Below, piece after piece: positions 1 through 6,866 of a DNA stretch of 12,966 bases (position 1 is the first letter of the stretch; the number at the start of each line of letters is the position of its first letter). A program made the translations under genes and the position numbers. Source of the DNA: an uncultured Eubacteriales bacterium (GTDB lineage: Bacteria > Bacillota > Clostridia > Oscillospirales > Acutalibacteraceae); NCBI GenBank assembly GCA_934667845.1, contig CAKUMQ010000069.1, positions 1 to 12,966 of the forward strand, in the 5' to 3' direction. Below the pieces are notes generated by a model. That model was not told the DNA's origin, did no database searches, and saw nothing but the letters and a program-made list of their open reading frames with translations.

Positions 1-73
1 GGTTTTCCGGCACCAATGCATCCAGATCAACAATGATCAGCTCTCGCCGTGCGTCTTTTCTCCAGTCTTCCAT
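1..73 (-). CDS. Partial transposase-like gene, N-terminal 24 codons only (possibly IS1182 family)
   Basis: The reading frame starts with ATG at 73-71 and runs off the left edge of the window. The visible start reads MEDWRKDARRELIIVDLD followed by ALVPEN. The hydrophobic strand followed by an Asp-Leu-Asp-x-Leu-Val-Pro-x-(Asn/Asp) pattern resembles the N-terminus of IS1182-type (DUF772-containing) DDE transposases, where 'LVPxxHLLRKID' is typical. That match is recalled from memory and rests on only 24 residues. An extended -10 promoter lies 21 nt upstream, and G-rich sequence (GAGGAG at 14 nt, GGGGG at about 7 nt) could serve as ribosome binding site. It reads in the same direction as the operon but is separated from it by 286 nt that hold a strong plus-oriented terminator. 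If it is a transposase, an insertion sequence abuts the 3' end of the glycan operon. Confidence 0.5.
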   Translation of the reverse strand, partial: MEDWRKDARRELIIVDLDALVPEN

Positions 74-94
74 GAAAACACCCCCGTCTCCTCT

Positions 95-103
95 ATTATA
101 CCA
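95..103 (-). promoter_or_regulatory. Extended -10 promoter for the left-edge gene
   Basis: On the minus strand this reads TGGTATAAT, a perfect -10 hexamer (TATAAT, 100-95) with the TG of an extended -10. It lies 21 nt upstream of the ATG at 73. No convincing -35 hexamer is present at 17-18 bp spacing (TATCCA or CTATCC there), which fits an extended -10 promoter. Transcription would begin about 14 nt before the start codon, giving a very short leader. Confidence 0.5.
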
Positions 104-139
104 GAAACAGGGCCGTTTGGATAGTTCTTTGACAGGCTG

Positions 140-179
140 AGCCCGTCCGCAGACAACTGTCTGCGGACGGGCTTTTTTT
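140..179 (+). terminator. Strong rho-independent terminator, plus-oriented
   Basis: A perfect inverted repeat (AGCCCGTCCGCAGAC at 140-154 against GTCTGCGGACGGGCT at 159-173) encloses a four-base AACT loop and is followed at 173-179 by seven T residues on the plus strand. On the minus strand the stem is preceded by the A-tract and followed by CAGCCTGTC, so it lacks a U-tract for the operon direction. No plus-strand gene ends in the 139 bases before it within the window. It may belong to an insertion element end, or be left over from an interrupted gene. Confidence 0.8.
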
Positions 180-359
180 CGGCCACAGGATCGCTTCCGC
201 CCCGGCAGGGTCGGGATGGCAGCAATTACGGGGCGGGACACCGCCAAAGCGGCGGCAGCGGCACGGTGTCCGTCGGAGAGGGATCCGGCGCGACCGGCAT
301 GACAAAACGGGGAACGCGACAGACTCTGTCGGTACCGGCAGAGCCGAAATTCCGTATTT
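180..359. other. Non-coding spacer downstream of the operon
   Basis: No credible gene is visible here. Two weak inverted repeats occur: GGACACCG at 236-243 against CGGTGTCC at 264-271 with a 20-nt GC-rich interior, and CGACAG/CTGTCG at 317-322/326-331 around a 3-nt loop. The second lies about 30 nt after the stop codon of the last operon gene, and a TTTT run follows it on the minus strand at 307-304. It could be a weak terminator, but the stem is only 6 bp and the T-run is displaced by about 9 nt. The right border of the putative insertion sequence could also fall in this stretch. Confidence 0.4.
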
Positions 360-1724
360 TCACTTTTCGCTCCCGTTTCCGTGCAGACGGTCATACACCG
401 CAAGCGAACGCGCGGCACAGGCGGATATGCTTACGGGGTGAAAATCCGGTATGCCGGAATAGAGCGTATCGTGCAGGGGCTGTTTCCAGTGCTCCGGGAT
501 CCGGGACGCTCCGCAGAACGCGCCCAGAAACGATCCCACCGTCGCCCCGTTGCAGTCGGTATCCCAGCCACAGCAAACCGCCGCGGTCAGCGTTTGGGAA
601 AAGTCTCCGCCGCCGAACACAATCACCGCCGCACAGGCAGCGGTATTGTTGATCGTGTGCACCCAGTTATACGCCCCGAACATCTCCCATAGGCGATCCT
701 GCAGCTCCTCGGCAGTCCCCGCCTGTTCGGCGGCAGCAACCGCTTTTCCGACCGCCTCATACAGCCGTGAGGTCCTCGGGATCACCGACAGACCGATCTC
801 CACGCACCGTTTGGCATCACGCTCGCGAAAAGCCGCCGCAATCATTGCCGCAACAAACATGGCGCCGTATACGCCGTTTTTCACGTGGGAGAATCGGGCA
901 TCCTGCCATGCCGTGCGGGCGGCCCGCAGGGGATATCCCGCGTGAATATACGCATACTGATCGACCCGGATCTGTGCGCCGATCCACTCCCGATACGGAT
1001 TCATATGGCCGCGGATATACGCCCACCGCTGCTCATCGTCGGCAATTTCCGTGTTCAGGCAGTTGATATACGCCTGCCGCTCCGCCGTGCAGCACTGTCC
1101 CGCCGGAAGGTACTGCATCCAGATCCGCGCCACGTCATCCGGCGTAAAGCTGTCGCCGCACTGCTCGGCAAGCAACAGACCCGTGACCAGATACCGGATA
1201 TCGTCGTCCGACTCCATAAAGGCGATCCGCTCTCTCTGGCTGTCGGGACAGATCACCGGCATACGCCTGTCCGCCGCGCGCGAGGTGCCGGGGACATATC
1301 CGTCCAGCGGATAGGCATCAGCGCCCTTCAGCCACTCGCGGATAAATGCCGGCGCCCCCGTTTTTCCGTCGCCCGCCACGTATTCGCCGCATTCAAACGG
1401 CTTGCCGAGCGCGCAGCCGATACAGCGGCCGAGCCATGCCCCCTGCATACGGTCACGCAGCTCTTCGCGGGGGATCGGTGCAGCCGCTGCATCCTCCTTC
1501 GTCTCCGCCGCCGCACGGATCTCCTCCCATCCGTCCGGCTCCGTATAGGGAAAATCCTCCCGTACCGGCAGCGCAGACAACTCGGCATACACTGCCGTCA
1601 GCTTTTCGGCATCGCCGCCGCAGCCGGCGATCCTCTCCCGAAAGCCCGCTGTATCGCACCCCTCCTCCGCGCGCTGCACCACCTCCTGATATACCAATTC
1701 CTCCAGTGAAGCCCATCCTGCCAT
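360..1724 (-). CDS. ADP-ribosylglycohydrolase-family (ARH/DraG fold) protein
   Basis: This 454-residue protein has a helical leader (about 1-85) followed by the ADP-ribosylglycohydrolase fold. Visible family motifs are the first glycine-rich motif at 92-112 (RMQGAWLGRCIGCALGKPFE region), an acidic metal-site motif ESDDDIRY at 171-178, the HVKNGVYGAMFVAAM helix at 280-294, and the C-terminal metal motif GWDTDCNGATVG at 386-397. In characterised ARH/DraG enzymes the acidic motifs bind two Mg2+/Mn2+ ions and the enzyme cleaves an N- or O-glycosidic bond to ADP-ribose. Here the usual (S/T)DDT is SDDD and the terminal motif has Cys-Asn after Asp-Thr-Asp, so the substrate may differ. No signal peptide is seen, so it should be cytosolic. 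The start is supported by AAGGAGGA seven nt upstream. It follows GH38 by 18 nt and is the last gene of the operon. Fold assignment is firm; function is not known. Confidence 0.85.
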   Translation of the reverse strand: MAGWASLEELVYQEVVQRAEEGCDTAGFRERIAGCGGDAEKLTAVYAELSALPVREDFPYTEPDGWEEIRAAAETKEDAAAAPIPREELRDRMQGAWLGRCIGCALGKPFECGEYVAGDGKTGAPAFIREWLKGADAYPLDGYVPGTSRAADRRMPVICPDSQRERIAFMESDDDIRYLVTGLLLAEQCGDSFTPDDVARIWMQYLPAGQCCTAERQAYINCLNTEIADDEQRWAYIRGHMNPYREWIGAQIRVDQYAYIHAGYPLRAARTAWQDARFSHVKNGVYGAMFVAAMIAAAFRERDAKRCVEIGLSVIPRTSRLYEAVGKAVAAAEQAGTAEELQDRLWEMFGAYNWVHTINNTAACAAVIVFGGGDFSQTLTAAVCCGWDTDCNGATVGSFLGAFCGASRIPEHWKQPLHDTLYSGIPDFHPVSISACAARSLAVYDRLHGNGSEK

Positions 1725-1731
1725 GGCGATA

Positions 1732-1739
1732 TCCTCCTT
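1732..1739 (-). promoter_or_regulatory. Ribosome binding site of the ARH-family gene
   Basis: The minus strand reads AAGGAGGA seven nt before ATG at 1724. It fits almost wholly into the 18-nt gap after the GH38 stop codon, which supports both the chosen start and co-transcription. Confidence 0.85.
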
Positions 1740-1742
1740 CTC

Positions 1743-4268
1743 TTATGATTGCGGCATAATACCGACGAGATCGGTCGGCTGTATTCCCTCGCGGGTGATC
1801 TGAAACGCCCGCACCTCGCGGGCGGGCACTGCCGCCGTTCCCCGCAGCTGCCATACCGGCACCTGTACCGCCGCCTGTCTGTCGCTGTCGGACGGATTGA
1901 ACAGGCGGAACCGGTAGACCCCATCCCCGAGCTTTTGCAGCGAGGTCATGATCACCGGCGACGCCTCCAGCACGACCGCAGGCATCGGTGCCGGCTTGTC
2001 CGTTTCCGGCGGGAAAAAGCAGAGCGCATAGGGCGGCTCGTTAAACACCTGTGCCTGCCTGTCGATACCGGCGAACACCTCCTCCGGTGTACCGCCGACA
2101 AACTGAAACGCGAGATCATGTCCGCCCTGATCCATCCGCCGGGAATACCGGTCCTGCGGAAGATAGGGACGGTCAAACAGCCGATGGCTGCAGTATGCCG
2201 GATTGCGCAGAAGCGAAAGATTGAGACAGCCGCCGGTATAGTCAGACCCGTATATGCCGTCGTTAATGACGGCAAGCGCACCTGCGTCGCCGTCGAGCGC
2301 CGTCCACTGCTGACTGACCTGCTCTGTTCCGTCCCGGTCAAGCGACGCGGTGCCGAAGGCGTCCTGCCCCCGATACCGCACGTTGTTCCCCACCGCGGCG
2401 GGGATCCGCAGCTTGAACAGCGTATCGGTCTCATCGGAGAATACGCGCATCCGCAGCTCGGGCGATCCGCCGCACTTGGGCAGGACCCACTGCATGACCG
2501 TCCACGACCGCCTGCACAGCGCGATCACCTCAATGACCGCCCGCACGGCGCCGTTTTCGATCACATTGACCGGCGGCAGCGGCGCCTTCACCCCCGCGAT
2601 AGCGGCAGCCTCCTCCGGCGTAGCCAGGCGGAATTCTGCGGTATAATCATTCACGACATAGTCGTTCATTCCCCAGCTGTCCTCGTTGTCCCGGCAGAGC
2701 ACCGGACGGATCCCGTCCCCGCCGATCAGCTGCCGCCCGCCGACGCAGTAGCGATCCATCCAGCCGGTGCGGCGGTCGACCGCAAATTCGGCATGAGCGG
2801 TCTTCAGCACAAAATGAGAGCCGTCCGCAATTAGCAGTTCCTCAGCCCGGAGCTTCGGCTTGGTCTTCCAGGTACGGTAATCCCCGTCGTCCGAAAGGGG
2901 CAGCTCCCGGAGCCGGCACACGAACCGGCTGATCTGCCCCGGCGCCAGAGTCGCGCGGAATACCACCCGCTTGCGCCAATCCAGATTGGTATTGGCCTGC
3001 TCCTTGATCAGCTGACCCGGCAGCGGTGTCTCCCCGTCATACACCGTCGGACAGATCACAGTCGCCTCGTTCCAGTGATGATCCTGCAGGGTAAACTCGC
3101 ATTCCACATCCTTGGTGACCGGATACGGGTGCGGGTTGTATATAAGCAGCGGGATCTCACCGTCCCTTGCGGCAGGCTGCCCCTGCGCCAGCCGGAAAAA
3201 CAGTCGGGCACGCAGCCGCGACAGGATCTCCATGCCGTGTGCCGCCATTTGCAGCCCGCATTCCTCCACGGCGGGAACGGAAGAGCCGGTCACGGCATCG
3301 TGAAACTGTATAAGCAGCAGGTCGCGCTGCGCCTCCTGCAATTCATCATGCGGATACGGCATCAGCCCGTTCATCTCCGCCTGTGCCGCCATCCGCTCCG
3401 TAAAATCCAGACGGTTTTCCAGCAGACGGTGCCGCTGCTTCAGACGGATCTGGGACGTGTAGCAGCCGGTCAGAATATTCTGCAGGGATCTTGTGTAGAC
3501 CGGCAGTTTCCGGTCGCTTTCGGCCAGTGCACGGAAATACCGAGACGGCGTGGAATGAAACACCCGCAGCCCCTGCTTTTCCGCCTCCGGGAAAAAGGCG
3601 TTCAGCCGCTCGATATCCTGCCGCGACGGTCCGCCGCCGTGATCGCCCACGCCCCAGAACAGCGCATACGGCGTCGGAAGCTCCGGCTTGGCTTTGCGAA
3701 GCGATTCAACCTTGTTTACGGCAGCCCCGAACGCCTGACCGTATCCAGCAAACAGCTGATGACAGACCACGCGGCTGCCGTCATAGCCCTCCCAGATGAA
3801 ATCGTCCTCCGGCATATCGCCGTTCCGCCGCGCCAGCATATAACGCGGACTGCCGCACTTGCTCAGGATCTGTACAAGCCCGCGGCAGTGACCGAAGGAA
3901 TCAAAATTCAGCGCATTATCCGGCACCACACCGAATTTATCGCGGAAATACCGCCGTCCGGTCTCGATCTGCCGCAAAAACGACTCGCCCGACAGCATAT
4001 TGCAGTCCGGCTGTAAGAACCAGCCGCCCATAATATTCCACTGCCCGGCTTTCACCAGCCGCCGGATGCGCTCAAACAGCTCCGGCTCGTATTCCTCCAC
4101 CCATTGGTAGATCAGCGCCTCGTTATGATTGAAAATAAATGTATCATACGCCTCGCAGAAATCCGCGGCACAACGGAACGTGGATACGGCTGCCGCCGCA
4201 CCCTCCTCCCATTCCCACTGCCACATCGGGTCGATGTGGGCGTTGCAGATCAGATGCAGTTCTTTCAT
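1743..4268 (-). CDS. GH38 alpha-mannosidase
   Basis: This 841-residue protein belongs to glycoside hydrolase family 38, retaining alpha-mannosidases with an active-site Zn2+. The start MKELHLICNAHIDPMWQW carries the zinc-binding His11 and Asp13. GGWFLQPDCNMLSGES (81-96) and NFDSFGH (121-127) follow; Asp123 is the expected nucleophile and third zinc ligand. FWGVGDHGGGPSR (204-216) contains a plausible acid/base at Asp209, and FHDAVTGS (322-329) gives the fourth zinc ligand, His323. The remainder is the helical bundle plus GH38 C-terminal beta domains. No signal peptide is present, so it should trim imported oligosaccharides in the cytosol. The start at 4268 is preferred over an in-frame ATG at 4379 because the family begins at the zinc motif, AAGGAG lies 5 nt upstream, and ATGA overlaps the GH78 stop. 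The exact linkage or aglycone (for example mannosylglycerate versus mannooligosaccharide) cannot be read from the sequence. Confidence 0.92.
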   Translation of the reverse strand: MKELHLICNAHIDPMWQWEWEEGAAAAVSTFRCAADFCEAYDTFIFNHNEALIYQWVEEYEPELFERIRRLVKAGQWNIMGGWFLQPDCNMLSGESFLRQIETGRRYFRDKFGVVPDNALNFDSFGHCRGLVQILSKCGSPRYMLARRNGDMPEDDFIWEGYDGSRVVCHQLFAGYGQAFGAAVNKVESLRKAKPELPTPYALFWGVGDHGGGPSRQDIERLNAFFPEAEKQGLRVFHSTPSRYFRALAESDRKLPVYTRSLQNILTGCYTSQIRLKQRHRLLENRLDFTERMAAQAEMNGLMPYPHDELQEAQRDLLLIQFHDAVTGSSVPAVEECGLQMAAHGMEILSRLRARLFFRLAQGQPAARDGEIPLLIYNPHPYPVTKDVECEFTLQDHHWNEATVICPTVYDGETPLPGQLIKEQANTNLDWRKRVVFRATLAPGQISRFVCRLRELPLSDDGDYRTWKTKPKLRAEELLIADGSHFVLKTAHAEFAVDRRTGWMDRYCVGGRQLIGGDGIRPVLCRDNEDSWGMNDYVVNDYTAEFRLATPEEAAAIAGVKAPLPPVNVIENGAVRAVIEVIALCRRSWTVMQWVLPKCGGSPELRMRVFSDETDTLFKLRIPAAVGNNVRYRGQDAFGTASLDRDGTEQVSQQWTALDGDAGALAVINDGIYGSDYTGGCLNLSLLRNPAYCSHRLFDRPYLPQDRYSRRMDQGGHDLAFQFVGGTPEEVFAGIDRQAQVFNEPPYALCFFPPETDKPAPMPAVVLEASPVIMTSLQKLGDGVYRFRLFNPSDSDRQAAVQVPVWQLRGTAAVPAREVRAFQITREGIQPTDLVGIMPQS

Positions 4269-6775
4269 CGCTTCTCCTTTTCTTTTGTGTTCCCGAAAGC
4301 ACCGGCTTTTGTCTCCGCACGCCGGGGCAGCAGAAAATCGTTTTTTCCTGTACAGAGCGCCCGGCGCTCTCCGTTCCACTCCAGCTCTGCGTCGATCGCC
4401 GGCGGGCAGTCAACCGTCAGCCGTATGCCGTCCGTCTCCTGTTTCCAATCGACGGAGAGCCGCCCGAACGGCGTCGTCACCGTTCCGCAAGCCCACGGCA
4501 GCACCTTCGGCACCTGCGGGCGCAGGCACAGCCGATGCCAGCCCGGCTCGGCATTTTCGGGATCCAGCCCGAGCAGCGCATGCATACAGAAGCCGACTGC
4601 GCTGCCGAACATCGGGTGATCGTGACTGAACACGCCGTCCCACTGCTCCCAGAGCGTGGTCGCGCCGTTTTCCCGCATATAGGCAAACGAGGGGCAGCCC
4701 TGTGCCGTCAGCAGGGATACCGCCAGATCAATGTATCCGAAGCGGCTCAGCTGATCGAGCAGCACCGGCGTGGCGGCGATCCCGGTATCCAGCCGTCCCC
4801 GGTGCGTGTAATACTCCGCAACGCCGGGCAGGGCATCCGTAAATCCGAGCGCCAGCGCAAAGGCGCCCGCGCCCGCCACACCGCGGTCATAGGTGCCCGT
4901 CTCCGGGTGATAAAACGTGCGGTGAAAGGCCGCGCGGTGGGTATCGGCAAGCGACCGCCAGCGGTCAGCCCGCTCCGGCTCTCCCGCTTCGTCCGCCAAA
5001 AACGCCCCCTGCTCCAGCATACGGATCAGGCAATAGGTGTTGACAAACGTCTCGGACGGGCCGGGGGTATCCGCGGAAAAGCACCAGTCGCCGAGGCACC
5101 AGCCGCCCTCCAGCTCGCGGATCAGGATGCCGTTTTCACAGCGTTCCCGGCAAAAGGCGATATAGCGCTCCGCCGGTTCAAGCGCAGCCTGCGCCAGCGC
5201 CCGGTCGCCGGTATGGCGATACAGCGTATAGGGCAGAAACACGACCGCCCCGCCCCAGACGCCCGGTCCGCCCCCGCCGCCGTAAAACGGGGCGGTATGC
5301 TGCACGTGACCGGTCAGACGGCATTGCCCGTCCAGAATATCCCTGTACCATTTGCGGTAGAAGCTTTCCATGTCCCAGAGCAGCATGGCGGTATCCGCCG
5401 TCAGCTGCCCGTCGCCGGTATACCCCAGCCGCTCCCGATGGGGGCAGTCCGACGGCACGCCGCCGTGCAGATTGTTCAGCTGTGTGCGGCAATACGCCTC
5501 CGTCAGCCATGTCAGTGTTTCCTCGCCGCAGGAGAAGCTGCCGCGTCTTGGCACATCGGCATGGATGGGGATGCCCTCCGCCCGTTCGATCGGGCCGGTG
5601 ATCTCGGCATAGCGGAAGCCGTGCCAGCAGAAACGGGCAGCATAGCACTGCTGCGGAGTTCCGTCGGCGATATAGGTGTCCGACTGGATCTGCGTATCGC
5701 CGCCGGTCGAAGCGAAATCCGGCTCTCCGTTTTCTTCCAGCTCCTCCGCATACCGGATCGTGATCGCCGTACCGGCGGGCGCATCGGTCACGATCCGGAC
5801 AACGCCGCTGATGTTGACCTCCATGTCCAGGATCTGCCTCTCCCCCTCCGTTTTCACCACAGCAGGCACGATCGGGGCAAAGGCTCTGTCACGCGGGCAA
5901 AGCTGCGGACGCAGCACCGTATCCGGCGGAGAAACAGGAGAAGCCGGGCGTGCCCCGCCCTGCCCGGCCGCGCGGGCGTCATAGACCTCTCCGTAATACA
6001 CATTGTTCTCAAGCCAGCCGCCCGCCGTGACGGAAAACTCCTCGTCCCCCTTCACACGGTGCATCCCCTCCGCGTCCTCCCACTCGAGCAGCACATAAAG
6101 CCGCGGCTCGCCGTAATCCATGCTGCCCTCGACCAGCCGCCGGTTCTGGTGGTAAAATCCGTTGCCGAGCACAATGTCCAGCCGGTGTGTTCCGGGACAC
6201 AGGCGGTCGGTCACGTCATAGGTCAGATAATAGGCAGAATAGGAAAACACATCGGAAACGGGATACAAAAGCCCGCCAAGCTCCCGCCGATGATAATCCG
6301 ACCAGGCGGGAACAAAATAAGCGCCGTCGAGCGCCGCGCCGTCCATGGTTACATCCGCATAGCCCAGCGCCGCGACATACAGCCGTCCCCGCCGGCACAT
6401 GCCGGTCACGGTGACCGCACGGGTAAAGCGCGGGGCGGCTGTTCCCGGCGCCCCGATCCAGCCGTCGGCGGTGTCGGCATCAGACAGTCCCGTTTCAAAC
6501 CGGCACTGACCGGCTGCCGTTTCCCCGTCTGCGGCATATACGGTCAGCTCCGCCGTATACGCCGTGCGCGGTTCTCCCGCAAATGCCACGGTCACGCCCG
6601 GCGCACCCGGCTGCGGGCAGCTGCCGGTGTCGTATACCACGCAGCCGTCCGCCGCTTTCCGGATCACGATCCGGCAGGCGGACACGGCTCTGTCCGCCCG
6701 ATACCTAAACCGCAGCGGACTATCCACGGAAAGCGGAGCGGTCTCGCCGCAGCAGGTGATATGGGTAAGCTCCAT
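4265..6775 (-). CDS. GH78 alpha-L-rhamnosidase
   Basis: This 836-residue protein matches glycoside hydrolase family 78, inverting enzymes that release terminal alpha-L-rhamnose. The order of segments is: an N-terminal beta-sandwich; the rhamnosidase N domain with 'LGYADVTMDGAAL' and 'LTYDVTDRL' (about 130-210); a second beta domain with YYGEVYDAR at 260-268 and FCWHGFRYAEITG at 382-394; the (alpha/alpha)6 barrel; and a C-terminal beta domain (about 745-820). The catalytic signature SDCPHRERLGYTGDGQ (442-457) contains Glu448, the expected general acid, and Asp455. NGATTLWEQWDG (703-714) contains Glu710, the expected general base. The first motif is slightly variant: His-Arg-Glu replaces the common Gln-Arg-Asp-Glu and Tyr452 replaces Trp. 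No signal peptide is seen, so it should act in the cytosol. The start at 6775 is preferred over an in-frame ATG at 6853, which has no ribosome binding site and would put a hairpin inside the gene. Confidence 0.93.
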   Translation of the reverse strand: MELTHITCCGETAPLSVDSPLRFRYRADRAVSACRIVIRKAADGCVVYDTGSCPQPGAPGVTVAFAGEPRTAYTAELTVYAADGETAAGQCRFETGLSDADTADGWIGAPGTAAPRFTRAVTVTGMCRRGRLYVAALGYADVTMDGAALDGAYFVPAWSDYHRRELGGLLYPVSDVFSYSAYYLTYDVTDRLCPGTHRLDIVLGNGFYHQNRRLVEGSMDYGEPRLYVLLEWEDAEGMHRVKGDEEFSVTAGGWLENNVYYGEVYDARAAGQGGARPASPVSPPDTVLRPQLCPRDRAFAPIVPAVVKTEGERQILDMEVNISGVVRIVTDAPAGTAITIRYAEELEENGEPDFASTGGDTQIQSDTYIADGTPQQCYAARFCWHGFRYAEITGPIERAEGIPIHADVPRRGSFSCGEETLTWLTEAYCRTQLNNLHGGVPSDCPHRERLGYTGDGQLTADTAMLLWDMESFYRKWYRDILDGQCRLTGHVQHTAPFYGGGGGPGVWGGAVVFLPYTLYRHTGDRALAQAALEPAERYIAFCRERCENGILIRELEGGWCLGDWCFSADTPGPSETFVNTYCLIRMLEQGAFLADEAGEPERADRWRSLADTHRAAFHRTFYHPETGTYDRGVAGAGAFALALGFTDALPGVAEYYTHRGRLDTGIAATPVLLDQLSRFGYIDLAVSLLTAQGCPSFAYMRENGATTLWEQWDGVFSHDHPMFGSAVGFCMHALLGLDPENAEPGWHRLCLRPQVPKVLPWACGTVTTPFGRLSVDWKQETDGIRLTVDCPPAIDAELEWNGERRALCTGKNDFLLPRRAETKAGAFGNTKEKEKR
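4274..4279 (-). promoter_or_regulatory. Ribosome binding site of GH38 inside the GH78 3' end
   Basis: AAGGAG on the minus strand sits 5 nt before ATG at 4268 and within the last codons of GH78, where it encodes part of the Lys/Glu-rich tail KEKEKR. The GH78 stop and GH38 start share ATGA (4268-4265), indicating translational coupling. Confidence 0.85.
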
Positions 6776-6783
6776 TGTTTTTT

Positions 6784-6791
6784 CTTCCCTT
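6784..6791 (-). promoter_or_regulatory. Ribosome binding site of GH78
   Basis: The minus strand reads AAGGGAAG, then eight A-rich bases, before ATG at 6775. This site, together with the absence of any such element before the ATG at 6853, decides the start codon. Confidence 0.7.
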
Positions 6792-6810
6792 CTGCCGATA
6801 AACGACCGAT

Positions 6811-6842
6811 AGCCTGCCGACCTGTTCCCAAGTCGGCAGGCT
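6811..6842. other. Intergenic hairpin without U-tract (lipoprotein / GH78 gap)
   Basis: AGCCTGCCGAC (6811-6821) and GTCGGCAGGCT (6832-6842) form a perfect 11-bp stem around a 10-nt loop. On the transcribed (minus) strand it is followed by ATCGGTCGTTTATCGG, so there is no canonical U-tract; on the plus strand CTGATCCG's remainder GATCCGTTC is also not T-rich. It lies between the lipoprotein stop (6867) and the GH78 start (6775). It could be a weak terminator, or a structure protecting the 3' end of the upstream message. Confidence 0.75.
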
Positions 6843-6866
6843 GATCCGTTCATGAAAAAATGGCGG

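Noticed and set aside
37..225. A 62-codon minus-strand frame overlapping the left-edge gene
   Set aside because: It runs through the terminator hairpin and shows no family features. The overlapping frame starting at 73 gives a transposase-like N-terminus behind a promoter.
317..331. CGACAG-ACT-CTGTCG as the operon terminator
   Set aside because: The stem is only 6 bp and the T-run on the minus strand is about 9 nt away, so it is not supported as a terminator.
4269..4379. Upstream in-frame ATG for GH38 at 4379
   Set aside because: The extra 37 residues are Arg/Lys-rich, overlap GH78 and precede the conserved zinc-motif N-terminus. The ATG at 4268 has a good ribosome binding site.
4139..6844. 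A 901-codon plus-strand open frame
   Set aside because: It lies opposite GH78 and its translation is Arg/His/Pro/Ala-rich without domain motifs. Long antisense frames are expected in GC-rich genes, and the minus frame carries clear GH78 catalytic motifs.
6776..6853. Upstream in-frame ATG for GH78 at 6853
   Set aside because: No ribosome binding site precedes it, and the intergenic hairpin would lie in the coding region.
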